The notes beneath the pieces are model-generated. The model saw nothing but the letters and a program-made list of their open reading frames with translations. It did no database searches and was not told where the DNA came from. From an uncultured Holophagales bacterium (lineage in GTDB: Bacteria; Acidobacteriota; Thermoanaerobaculia; UBA5066), in assembly GCA_937864895.1 (NCBI GenBank), contig CALMDF010000557.1, positions 1 through 5,844 on the forward strand: DNA of 5,844 nucleotides. The letters are read 5' to 3'. Below are positions 1 to 5,844 of the stretch, piece after piece. The position numbers and the translations under genes are program-made. Every line of letters begins with the position of its first letter. Position 1 is the stretch's first letter.

Positions 1-2
1 GC

Positions 3-527
3 CTCATCGCCGCGACGAACCGGGACCTCGCCGCGATGGTCGAGGCCGGGACGTTCCGCGCCGACCTCTTCTACCGGCTCAACGTCTTCCCGATCCACGT
101 CCCGGCGCTCCGGGAGCGGCCGGAGGACATCCCTCTCCTCGTCCGCCACTTCGTCCAGCAGCTCGGGCGGCGGATGAAGAAGACCGTCGAGACGATCCCT
201 GCCGAGACGATGACGGCGCTCGCGCGCTACGACTGGCCGGGGAACATCCGCGAGCTCCAGAACCTGGTTGAGCGCGCGATGATTCTCACGAAGGGCCCGG
301 TCCTCAGGGTGCCGCTGGACGAGCTCAAGGCGCACGGCGTGCCCGCCCCGGGGAGCTCCCGAAGGCAGACCCTGCAGGAAGCGGAACGGGAGCACGTCCT
401 GGCCACGCTCGAGGAGACGCACTGGGTCCTCGGCGGGGCGAACGGGGCGGCGGCGCGCCTCGGACTGAACCGCTCCACGCTCCAGTTCCGGATGAAAAAG
501 CTGGGAATCGTCCGACCGGGACGGTGA
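3..527 (+). CDS. Sigma-54-dependent transcriptional activator (enhancer-binding protein), C-terminal part
   Basis: This is the last 174 residues of a sigma-54 activator, cut by the left edge; the frame is open from position 3. Such AAA+ proteins bind enhancer-like DNA and use ATP to remodel RNA polymerase carrying sigma-54. Visible in order: the sensor I region (AATNRDL, residues about 3-9), the arginine-finger segment (FRADLFYRLNVFP, about 18-30), the LRERPEDIPLL helix, sensor II (WPGNIRELQN, about 78-87), a short linker, and a C-terminal Fis-type helix-turn-helix (about 142-170) with the core GAAARLGLNRSTL and ending MKKLGI. That ending resembles FhlA-like activators. Walker A, Walker B and the GAFTGA loop must lie upstream, as must any receiver, GAF or PAS sensor domain, so the signal it senses cannot be read here. 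The next gene starts 217 bases on, behind a sigma-54 promoter, which makes the efflux operon its likely target (inference). The class assignment is very secure. Confidence 0.97.
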   Translation, partial: LIAATNRDLAAMVEAGTFRADLFYRLNVFPIHVPALRERPEDIPLLVRHFVQQLGRRMKKTVETIPAETMTALARYDWPGNIRELQNLVERAMILTKGPVLRVPLDELKAHGVPAPGSSRRQTLQEAEREHVLATLEETHWVLGGANGAAARLGLNRSTLQFRMKKLGIVRPGR

Positions 528-569
528 GCTCGAAGCCCTGGCGGGGCAGGAGGCGCCGGTTCTGGCGGT

Positions 570-615
570 GCCAGCCCGTTGGCGAACGCCAATATATTGG
601 CGCCAAAATCCTGGC
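570..615. promoter_or_regulatory. Cluster of three GCCA-N6-TGGC dyads, probable activator binding sites
   Basis: Three 14-base dyads of identical form occur at 570-583, 588-601 and 602-615. Each is GCCA, six bases, TGGC; the middle one is a perfect 14-base palindrome with an ATATAT core. Their centres lie about 151, 133 and 119 bases upstream of the predicted transcription start, which suits upstream activator sites of sigma-54 promoters. The neighbouring activator gene has a Fis-type DNA-binding domain and is the obvious candidate protein. The same half-sites can also be paired facing inward (562-574, 579-592, 597-606), but then the spacers differ (3, 2 and 0 bases), so the outward pairing with constant N6 is the more regular reading. 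Seen: the repeats and their spacing. Inferred: which protein binds. Confidence 0.7.
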
Positions 616-648
616 ACCCGCCCGTTCTCCGCGGGCTTCCCTTCCGCT

Positions 649-679
649 GCAAATACATCCGGGCAAATGAATTAGATGT
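649..679. promoter_or_regulatory. AT-richer stretch between the dyad cluster and the promoter
   Basis: This short segment is markedly richer in A and T than the rest of the window and sits between the dyad cluster and the -24/-12 promoter, where DNA bending often helps an activator reach sigma-54 polymerase. It has two copies of GCAAAT (649-654 and 663-668, 14 bases apart) and a weak inverted repeat ACATC/GATGT (655-659 and 675-679). I found no good match to the IHF consensus, so a bending role is only suggested by composition and position. Confidence 0.3.
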
Positions 680-701
680 CATCCGTCGAGTGACCTCCCG
701 C

Positions 702-717
702 GGGCACCCCACTTGCG
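702..717 (+). promoter_or_regulatory. Sigma-54 (-24/-12) promoter of the efflux operon
   Basis: GGGCAC (702-707), five bases, then TTGC (713-716) matches the sigma-54 consensus TGGCAC-N5-TTGC at every core position except the first T. The invariant GG and GC pairs have the required spacing. With the C at 716 as -12, transcription should start near 728. That leaves a 17-base leader containing the ribosome binding site GAGGAAG at 732-738, six bases before the ATG at 745. No competing sigma-70 type promoter stands out in 528-744. A sigma-54 activator gene immediately upstream strengthens the call. Confidence 0.88.
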
Positions 718-744
718 GATGCCTTCCCCGCGAGGAAGCCGCCG

Positions 745-1083
745 ATGCTCAAGATCACGGTCGGGGAAGAGGGTGACGAGATCCTCATGAAGCTCGAGGG
801 GGACCTCGCCGGCACGTGGGTCGGTGACCTCGAGGAGTGCTGGCGGGCGAGTCGCTCCTCCTCCGGCGGCAAGCCGGCCTGCCTCGATCTCACGGGCGTA
901 CTCCGCGTCGACGACGCCGGGAAGTACCTCCTGGCCCTGATTCGCAGTACCGGCGCCCGGATGGTCTCGGCCGGTGTCGAGATGAAGGCCCTCCTCGAGT
1001 CAATCGACCAGGACTGGCCGGCGACCCGGATCGCAGAAACAGGTTGGGTCGCGAGCCCGGCCTCCCGGACGCCCCGCCCTTGA
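745..1083 (+). CDS. Small STAS-like protein leading the efflux operon
   Basis: This 112-residue soluble protein has no signal peptide or membrane segment. It looks like a single STAS domain, the fold of anti-sigma-factor antagonists: an N-terminal strand pair (residues about 2-22, with LEGDLAG), a helix (about 24-36), the central strand and turn CLDLTGVLRVDDAGKYLL (about 46-63), then a GARMVSAGVEMKALLESI segment (about 70-87) and a proline/arginine-containing tail. In SpoIIAA-type proteins the turn reads D-S-S-G and the second serine is phosphorylated. Here it reads D56-D57-A58-G59, so the phosphorylatable residue is missing and ordinary partner-switching is unlikely. From memory, similar small proteins with DAAG-like turns occur in Acidobacteriota, sometimes near efflux genes; I could not verify that. 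The start is supported by GAGGAAG at 732-738. It is the first gene behind the sigma-54 promoter and lies 59 bases before the adaptor gene. Its function is unknown; the STAS assignment is fairly confident. Confidence 0.75.
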   Translation: MLKITVGEEGDEILMKLEGDLAGTWVGDLEECWRASRSSSGGKPACLDLTGVLRVDDAGKYLLALIRSTGARMVSAGVEMKALLESIDQDWPATRIAETGWVASPASRTPRP

Positions 1084-1132
1084 GTCGCCGTGACTCGGGC
1101 CCCCGCCGCGCCCGCTGCCGCATGAATTCGAT

Positions 1133-1136
1133 GGAG
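1133..1136 (+). promoter_or_regulatory. Ribosome binding site that fixes the adaptor start
   Basis: GGAG at 1133-1136 lies six bases before the ATG at 1143. Two other in-frame ATGs, at 1122 and 1131, have no purine-rich site at a proper distance. Starting at 1143 also gives the most typical lipoprotein signal peptide, with MKNR at its N-terminus. Confidence 0.75.
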
Positions 1137-1142
1137 AAACCG

Positions 1143-2294
1143 ATGAAGAACCGCTTCCGCTCCCTTCCGGCCCTCTCGCTCCTCGCCGCCGCCGCGGCCC
1201 TGACCGTCGCCTGCGGCAAGCCTCAGGCCCGTCCCCCGCAGGGCCCGGCGGAGGTCGGCGTCGTGACGGTGAGTCCCGAGAAGGTCGTTCTGACGACGGA
1301 GCTTCCGGGCCGGACGTCGCCCTACCTCGTCGCCGAGGTCCGCCCTCAGGTGAACGGCCTGATCCGCGAGCGGGCTTTCGAAGAAGGCTCCGACGTGAAG
1401 GCCGGCGCCCTCCTCTACCAGATCGACCCGGCCCCGTACCAGGCCGCTTACGACCAGGCGAAGGCATCGCTCGCGATGGCGGAGGCGAACCTCCCCGCCG
1501 CGAGGCTCCGGGCCGAGCGCCTGAAAGGGCTCGTCGAGATCCGGGCCGCGGGCCAGCAGGACTACGACGACGCGGCCGCGGCGGCCCTGCAGGCCGCGGC
1601 GAGCGTCGCGGCCGCGAAGGCGGCCGTCGACAGCGCCCGCGTCAACCTCTCCTACACGCCGATCCGGGCGCCGATCCCGGGGCGCACCGGCCGGTCGAGC
1701 GTCACCGTCGGGGCCCTCGTGACGGCCTACCAGCCGGTGCCGCTCGCGACGATCCAGCAGCTCGACCCGATCTACGTCGACGTCGTCCAGTCGTCGGCCG
1801 AGCTCCTGCGGCTCCGGCAGGGATTCCGGTCGGGAGACCTCACCCGCAGCGCCGCCTCCTGGAGCAGGGTGAAGCTCGTCCTCGAGGACGGGACGGTCTA
1901 CGGGCGCGAGGGGAAGCTCAAGTTCCAGGACGTGACGGTCGACCCGACGACGGGGTCCGTCACGCTCCGGATGGTCTTCCCCAACCCCGACCACATCCTC
2001 CTCCCGGGCATGTTCGTCCGCGCGGTCCTCGAGGAGGGGGTCCGGGCGGACGCGATCCTCGTCCCCCAGCAGGGCGTCTCGCGCGACCAGAAGGGAGAAC
2101 CCTACTGCTTCGTCGTCGGGCCGGACGGCAAGGCCGAGCAGAGAACGCTGGCCCTCGACCGCGCGATCGGCGACCGCTGGCTCGCCACGAAGGGGCTCGC
2201 CGCGGGCGACCGCGTCATCGTCGAGGGGCTGCAGCGGGTCCGCCCCGGAGCCGACGTGAAGCCGGTCCCCTTCGGGACGGCGGCGGCGAAGTAA
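1143..2294 (+). CDS. acrA: RND efflux periplasmic adaptor lipoprotein, AcrA/MexA type
   Basis: This 383-residue membrane fusion protein would link the RND pump to the outer-membrane channel. A basic N-terminus and hydrophobic stretch (residues about 8-23) lead to a lipoprotein cleavage site, TVA-C24, so the mature protein should be anchored to the inner membrane by a lipid on Cys24. Domains follow the AcrA order: first half of the lipoyl domain (about 62-95, EVRPQVNGLI then EGSDVKAGALLYQIDP), an alanine-rich alpha-helical hairpin (about 97-168), second half of the lipoyl domain (YTPIRAPIPGRTGRS, about 171-185), a beta-barrel domain with LDPIYVDVVQSS (about 207-218) and FPNPDHILLPGMFVRA (about 279-294), and a membrane-proximal domain with ILVPQQGVSR (about 305-314) and GLQRVRPG near the end. 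These blocks agree closely with E. coli AcrA as I remember it, and the length is usual for the family. The pump gene starts 10 bases downstream, so co-expression is nearly certain. Substrates cannot be deduced. Confidence 0.97.
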   Translation: MKNRFRSLPALSLLAAAAALTVACGKPQARPPQGPAEVGVVTVSPEKVVLTTELPGRTSPYLVAEVRPQVNGLIRERAFEEGSDVKAGALLYQIDPAPYQAAYDQAKASLAMAEANLPAARLRAERLKGLVEIRAAGQQDYDDAAAAALQAAASVAAAKAAVDSARVNLSYTPIRAPIPGRTGRSSVTVGALVTAYQPVPLATIQQLDPIYVDVVQSSAELLRLRQGFRSGDLTRSAASWSRVKLVLEDGTVYGREGKLKFQDVTVDPTTGSVTLRMVFPNPDHILLPGMFVRAVLEEGVRADAILVPQQGVSRDQKGEPYCFVVGPDGKAEQRTLALDRAIGDRWLATKGLAAGDRVIVEGLQRVRPGADVKPVPFGTAAAK

Positions 2295-2304
2295 GGCGGC
2301 CGCC

Positions 2305-5300
2305 ATGTCCAGGTTCTTCCTGAAGCGCCCCGTCTTCGCCTGGGTCGTCGCGATCGCGATGATGCTGGCGGGGGCGATGGCGATCCTGAAGCTGCCGGTT
2401 TCCCAGTACCCGCCGATCGCCCCGCCGTCGATCTCGATCCGCGCGATGTACCCCGGCGCGGACGCCGAGACGGTCGCCGACTCGGTCGTGCAGATCATCG
2501 AGCAGAAGATGACGGGACTCGACCGGATGCTCTACATGACCTCGGAGGCCGACTCCTCCGGGAGCGCGAGCGTCACCCTGACCTTCGCCCCGGGCACCGA
2601 CGCCGACCTCGCCTGGTCGAAGGTCCAGAACAAGCTGCAACTCGCCCTCGCGGCGCTTCCCGACGTCGTCCAGCAGACGGGCGTCACCGTGAGCAAGTCG
2701 ACGCGGAACTACCTCCTCATCGTCGGCCTCGTCTCGGAGGACGGCAGCCTCACGAACGCCGACCTGAACGACTACACCGTCTCGAAGATCGAGTCGGTCC
2801 TCGGCCGCGTGCCGGGCGTCGGCGAAGTGGAGGTCTTCGGCGCCGCCTACTCGATGCGGGTGTGGCTCGACCCCGACCGGCTGACGAAGTTCGGGATGAC
2901 CTCGGACGACGTCGTCGCCGGCCTGCGCGCCTACAACGTCCAGGTCTCGGCCGGGCAGCTCGGCGGGGCTCCCGCCGTGCCGGGGCAGCGCCTGAACGCC
3001 TCGATCCGGGTCCAGTCGCTCCTGAAGACGCCCGAGGAGTTCGCGGCGGTCCCGCTCCGGACGAACCCCGACGGCTCCGTCGTGAAGGTCTCAGACGTCG
3101 GGCGGACCGAGCTCGGGTCCGAGGCGCCCGACGTCGCGTTCCGCTTCAACGGGAAACCGGCCGGCGTCCTGGCCATCCGGCAGGAGGCGGGGGCGAACGC
3201 CCTCGACACCGCCGACCGGGTCAAGGCGAAGATGGACGAGCTCTCGAGGTTCTTCCCGCCCGGCGTGAGCGTCGTCTACCCGATGGACACGACCCCGTTC
3301 GTGAGGGTCGCGATCAACGAGGTCTTCAAGGCGCTCTTCGAGGCGATCCTCCTCGTCTTCCTCGTCATGTACCTCTTCCTCGGGAACTTCCGCGCGACGC
3401 TCATCCCGACGATCGCCGTTCCCGTCGTCATCCTCGGCACCTTCGGCGTCCTCGGCGCGTTCGGCTACTCGATCAACATGCTGACGATGTTCGCGATGGT
3501 CCTCGCCATCGGCCTCCTCGTCGACGACGCGATCGTCGTGGTCGAGAACGTCGAGCGGATCATGAGCGAGGAGGGCCTCTCCCCGCTCGAGGCGACCCGC
3601 AAGTCGATGGACCAGATCACGAGCGCGCTGATCGGCATCGGCCTCGTCCTCTCCGCGGTCTTCGGCCCGATGATCTTCTTCCCCGGCTCGACGGGGGTCA
3701 TCTACCGGCAGTTCTCCGTCACCGTCATCTCCTCGATGCTCCTGTCGGTCGTCGTCGCCCTCGTCCTGACGCCGGTCCTCTGCGCGTCGCTCCTGAAGCC
3801 GGTGGAGAAGGGGCACGAGGCGGCGGAGAGCGGCGGGAAGCTCCTCCGGCCGTTCTTCCTCTGGTTCGACCGGGTCTTCTACAGGCTCCGCGAGACCTAC
3901 ATGAAGTGGGTCGGGCGCGTCCTCGGGCAGCGGGCCCGCTACGCCTTCGTCTTCCTCGCGATCGTCGGCGCGATGGTCGTCCTCTACCAGCGGATGCCGA
4001 CCGGGTACCTCCCCGACGAGGACCAGGGGAACCTCGTCGCGATGATCCAGCTCCCCGTCGGGTCGACCCTCGAGCAGACCGAAAGGGTGATGCAGGACCT
4101 CGAGCACCACTTCCTCGTCGACCAGAAGGACGCGGTCAAGTCGTGCGGGGCGATCCGGGGGTCGGGCTTCGCGGGGCGGGGCCAGAACCAGGGGCTGATG
4201 TTCGTGAAGCTGAAGGACTGGAGCCTGAGGCAAGGGCCCGGCCTGAGCGCGAAGGACGTCGCCGGCAAGGCGATGAGGGTGTTCGGGGGCTACCGCGGGG
4301 CGGTCGTCTTCGTCTTCCCGCCCCCGGCCGTCACCGAGCTCGGCATCGCGACCGGCTTCGACCTCTACGTCCAGGACCGGGGCGACCTCGCGCACGAGGG
4401 ACTCTCGAAGGCGGTGAACGAGCTCCTCGACCTGGCGAACAAGGACCCGCGCCTCGCCCGCGTCCGCCTGAACGGCATGCCCGACGTGCCGCAGTACAAG
4501 GTCGACATCGACTGGGAAAAGGCGGGGGCGCTCGGCGTTCCCGTAAACGGGATCCAGCGGTACCTCTCCGCGGCTTTCGGCAGCGCCTACGTCGGCAACT
4601 TCGTCCAGGGGGGGCGCGTCAAGCGCGTCTACGCCCAGGCCGACGCCCCCTTCCGGATGCTCCCGGAGGACCTCCACCGGCTCCACGTGAGGAACGGGCA
4701 GGGACGCATGGTGCCTCTGTCGGCCGTCGCCTCGGGCAAGTGGGTCTCCGGCCCGCCGCGCCTCCAGCGCTACAACGCCTTCCCCGCGATGAACATCCAG
4801 GGCGAGCCCGCGCCGGGCCACAGCTCGGGCGAGGCGATGCTCGCGATGGAGGAGCTCATCGCGAAGCTCCCGGCCGGGATCGGCCACGAGTGGACGGGCC
4901 TCTCCTACCAGCAGCGGATGTCCGAGTCGCAGGCCGGGCTCCTCTACGCGTTCTCGATCCTCGCCATCTTCCTCGTCCTCGCCGCGCTCTACGAGAGCTG
5001 GACGGTCCCGATCTCGATCGTCCTCGCCCTCCCGCTCGGCGTCATCGGCGGCGTCCTCGCCTCCTCGGCGCGGGGGATGGCGAACGACGTCTACTTCCAG
5101 ATCGGCCTCCTCGCCGTCCTCGGCCTGACGACGAAGAACGCGATCCTCATCGTCCAGTTCGCCGTCCAGAACCGTGAAAACGGGATGGGTCTCGTCGAGG
5201 CGACGATCGAGGCGGCCAAGACGCGCCTCCGCCCGATCGTCATGACGTCGCTGGCCTTCGGCTTCGGAGTCCTCCCGCTGGCGCTGGCGACCGGGGCCGG

Positions 5301-5478
5301 CGCCGGCGCTCAGAAGGCGATCGGCACGAGCGTCCTCGGCGGCATGCTGTCGGGCACCTTCCTCGCCGTCCTCCTCATCCCGCTCCTCTACGTCCTCGTC
5401 GTGAAGGTCTTCGAGAGGAGGAAGGCCGTCGAGGCGCCTCCCGTCCCGGAGACGCCGCTCCCGGCGGAGGGGAAGTGA
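2305..5478 (+). CDS. acrB: RND multidrug efflux pump, inner-membrane transporter, AcrB/MexB (HAE1) type
   Basis: This 1057-residue protein is full length for the family (AcrB is 1049). It is a proton-driven trimeric exporter that takes hydrophobic or amphipathic compounds from the periplasm and membrane. Twelve membrane segments are expected: one at about 10-28, a group between about 338 and 560, and TM8-12 from about 878 to 1035; two large periplasmic loops separate them. The proton-relay residues are all present: D407 and D408 in TM4 (GLLVDDAIVVVENVER), K944 in TM10 (GLTTKNAILIVQF), and R974 and T981 in TM11 (RLRPIVMTSLAF), equivalent to AcrB D407, D408, K940, R971 and T978. The N-terminus (FFLKRPVFAWV, then KLPVSQYP) and the second-loop block GFAGRGQN match AcrB well. 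Differences lie in the drug-binding pocket: Y136, G615 and S620 replace phenylalanines of AcrB. The tail after about 1040 is proline- and glutamate-rich. A modest AAGG ribosome site overlaps the adaptor stop. The family is certain; the substrate range is unknown. Confidence 0.99.
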   Translation: MSRFFLKRPVFAWVVAIAMMLAGAMAILKLPVSQYPPIAPPSISIRAMYPGADAETVADSVVQIIEQKMTGLDRMLYMTSEADSSGSASVTLTFAPGTDADLAWSKVQNKLQLALAALPDVVQQTGVTVSKSTRNYLLIVGLVSEDGSLTNADLNDYTVSKIESVLGRVPGVGEVEVFGAAYSMRVWLDPDRLTKFGMTSDDVVAGLRAYNVQVSAGQLGGAPAVPGQRLNASIRVQSLLKTPEEFAAVPLRTNPDGSVVKVSDVGRTELGSEAPDVAFRFNGKPAGVLAIRQEAGANALDTADRVKAKMDELSRFFPPGVSVVYPMDTTPFVRVAINEVFKALFEAILLVFLVMYLFLGNFRATLIPTIAVPVVILGTFGVLGAFGYSINMLTMFAMVLAIGLLVDDAIVVVENVERIMSEEGLSPLEATRKSMDQITSALIGIGLVLSAVFGPMIFFPGSTGVIYRQFSVTVISSMLLSVVVALVLTPVLCASLLKPVEKGHEAAESGGKLLRPFFLWFDRVFYRLRETYMKWVGRVLGQRARYAFVFLAIVGAMVVLYQRMPTGYLPDEDQGNLVAMIQLPVGSTLEQTERVMQDLEHHFLVDQKDAVKSCGAIRGSGFAGRGQNQGLMFVKLKDWSLRQGPGLSAKDVAGKAMRVFGGYRGAVVFVFPPPAVTELGIATGFDLYVQDRGDLAHEGLSKAVNELLDLANKDPRLARVRLNGMPDVPQYKVDIDWEKAGALGVPVNGIQRYLSAAFGSAYVGNFVQGGRVKRVYAQADAPFRMLPEDLHRLHVRNGQGRMVPLSAVASGKWVSGPPRLQRYNAFPAMNIQGEPAPGHSSGEAMLAMEELIAKLPAGIGHEWTGLSYQQRMSESQAGLLYAFSILAIFLVLAALYESWTVPISIVLALPLGVIGGVLASSARGMANDVYFQIGLLAVLGLTTKNAILIVQFAVQNRENGMGLVEATIEAAKTRLRPIVMTSLAFGFGVLPLALATGAGAGAQKAIGTSVLGGMLSGTFLAVLLIPLLYVLVVKVFERRKAVEAPPVPETPLPAEGK

Positions 5479-5479
5479 A

Positions 5480-5844
5480 ATGAACCGCAAGCTGATCCCG
5501 CCCGCCTGTGCGCTCCTCTCGGCGACGCTCCTTCTCGGCGGCTGCACGATGATCCCGGAGTACGAGCGCCCGGCGCTGCCGGTGGCGGACTCCTTCGTGG
5601 CGGAGGCCCCTCCCGCGGCGGCCGAGGCGGCTCCGGCCGAGCTGCCCGCCGTGCGGGACGTCCCCTGGCAGGAGTTCTTCACCGACGAGCGCCTTCGGTC
5701 CGTCATCGGCCTCGCGCTCGAGAACAACCGCGACCTCAGGGTCGCGACCCTCAACGTCGAGCGGGTCGCGGCCCTCTACCGGATCCAGCGCTCCGAGCTC
5801 TTCCCGACGATCGGCGTCCAGGCGACGGGGGAGCGGTACCGGAT
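5480..5844 (+). CDS. oprM: RND efflux outer-membrane channel lipoprotein, OprM/NodT type, N-terminal part
   Basis: The first 121 residues of an outer-membrane efflux channel are present; the gene runs off the right edge, whereas family members usually have about 450-500 residues. Residues 1-21 are a lipoprotein signal peptide ending in LLLGG-C22, so the mature protein should be lipid-anchored in the outer membrane. After an alanine-, proline- and glutamate-rich linker (about 41-62) comes the OprM-type start of the TolC-like fold: PWQEFFTDERL, then LALENNRDLRVATLNVE and YRIQRSELFPTIGV. Agreement with Pseudomonas OprM, as I remember it, is close. The start at 5480 has a strong site, GGAGGGG at 5466-5472, seven bases upstream and inside the end of the pump gene. 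Only one base separates the two genes, so translation is probably coupled. It completes the three-part pump, providing the exit duct. The assignment is secure despite truncation. Confidence 0.96.
   Translation, partial: MNRKLIPPACALLSATLLLGGCTMIPEYERPALPVADSFVAEAPPAAAEAAPAELPAVRDVPWQEFFTDERLRSVIGLALENNRDLRVATLNVERVAALYRIQRSELFPTIGVQATGERYR

Noticed and set aside
562..574. Hairpin CTGGC-GGT-GCCAG as a terminator of the upstream activator gene
   Set aside because: The stem is only five pairs and no run of T follows. Its arms form part of the regular dyad cluster, so an operator role explains it better.
612..628. TGGCAC at 612-617 as a second sigma-54 promoter
   Set aside because: The -24 half is perfect, but no GC stands at the required -12 position; the bases there are TT.
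1082..1096. Inverted repeat GAGTC/GACTC just after the STAS-like gene
   Set aside because: A five-pair stem without a T run is too weak to call a terminator, and one this short is expected by chance.
837..1142. Possible upstream start and N-terminal extension of the adaptor
   Set aside because: It would overlap the STAS-like gene and encode arginine-rich nonsense before the signal peptide. A good ribosome site and lipoprotein signal support the start at 1143.
672..2498. A 608-codon open frame on the minus strand across the STAS-like and adaptor genes
   Set aside because: It lies antisense to recognisable genes. Its translation is dominated by low-complexity R, D, E and G runs, as expected from the opposite strand of GC-rich coding DNA, and no domain is recognisable.
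2862..5177. A 771-codon open frame in another plus-strand frame inside the pump gene
   Set aside because: The product is arginine- and proline-rich low complexity. The overlapping frame encodes an intact RND pump with all key residues.
3091..5754. An 887-codon minus-strand open frame opposite the pump gene
   Set aside because: It is a shadow of the AcrB-type gene: its translation is mostly charged repeats of R, D, E and H with no motif, and it is antisense to a full-length, clearly functional gene.

Overview
The window is GC-rich DNA from a Gram-negative (double-membrane) bacterium. It holds most of a three-part RND drug-efflux operon and the control region in front of it. Every gene reads left to right. 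Codons end overwhelmingly in C or G (ctc, gtc, atc, cgg). The efflux proteins closely resemble the proteobacterial AcrA-AcrB / MexAB-OprM type. The small STAS-like protein leading the operon resembles a type I associate with Acidobacteriota, so that phylum is my tentative guess, with Myxococcota or another delta-type lineage as the alternative. No rRNA or other marker gene is present to settle it.

Layout: positions 3-527 are the C-terminal part of a sigma-54 activator (bacterial enhancer-binding protein), entering from the left edge. Positions 528-744 are non-coding and look like a full sigma-54 control region. A cluster of three GCCA-N6-TGGC sites lies at 570-615, an AT-richer stretch at about 649-679, and a very good -24/-12 promoter at 702-717. 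The promoter predicts a start of transcription near 728, 17 bases before the first gene. The operon follows: a 112-residue STAS-like protein (745-1083), an AcrA-type periplasmic adaptor lipoprotein (1143-2294), an AcrB-type inner-membrane RND pump (2305-5478) and the start of an OprM-type outer-membrane channel lipoprotein (5480 to the right edge). Gaps between these genes are 59, 10 and 1 bases, with no convincing internal terminator.

How the parts fit: the adaptor, pump and channel would form one envelope-spanning, proton-driven complex that exports toxic compounds. The unusual point is the control. Pumps of this type are classically governed by a nearby TetR- or MarR-family repressor. Here the neighbouring regulator is a sigma-54 activator, with clustered dyad sites about 120-150 bases upstream of a -24/-12 promoter. 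The simplest inference is that the activator binds the three dyads, loops to the sigma-54 polymerase and switches the operon on, and that a STAS-like protein of unknown role is made first. The rest of the operon is conventional, although the pump's drug-binding pocket has lost several phenylalanines found in AcrB.
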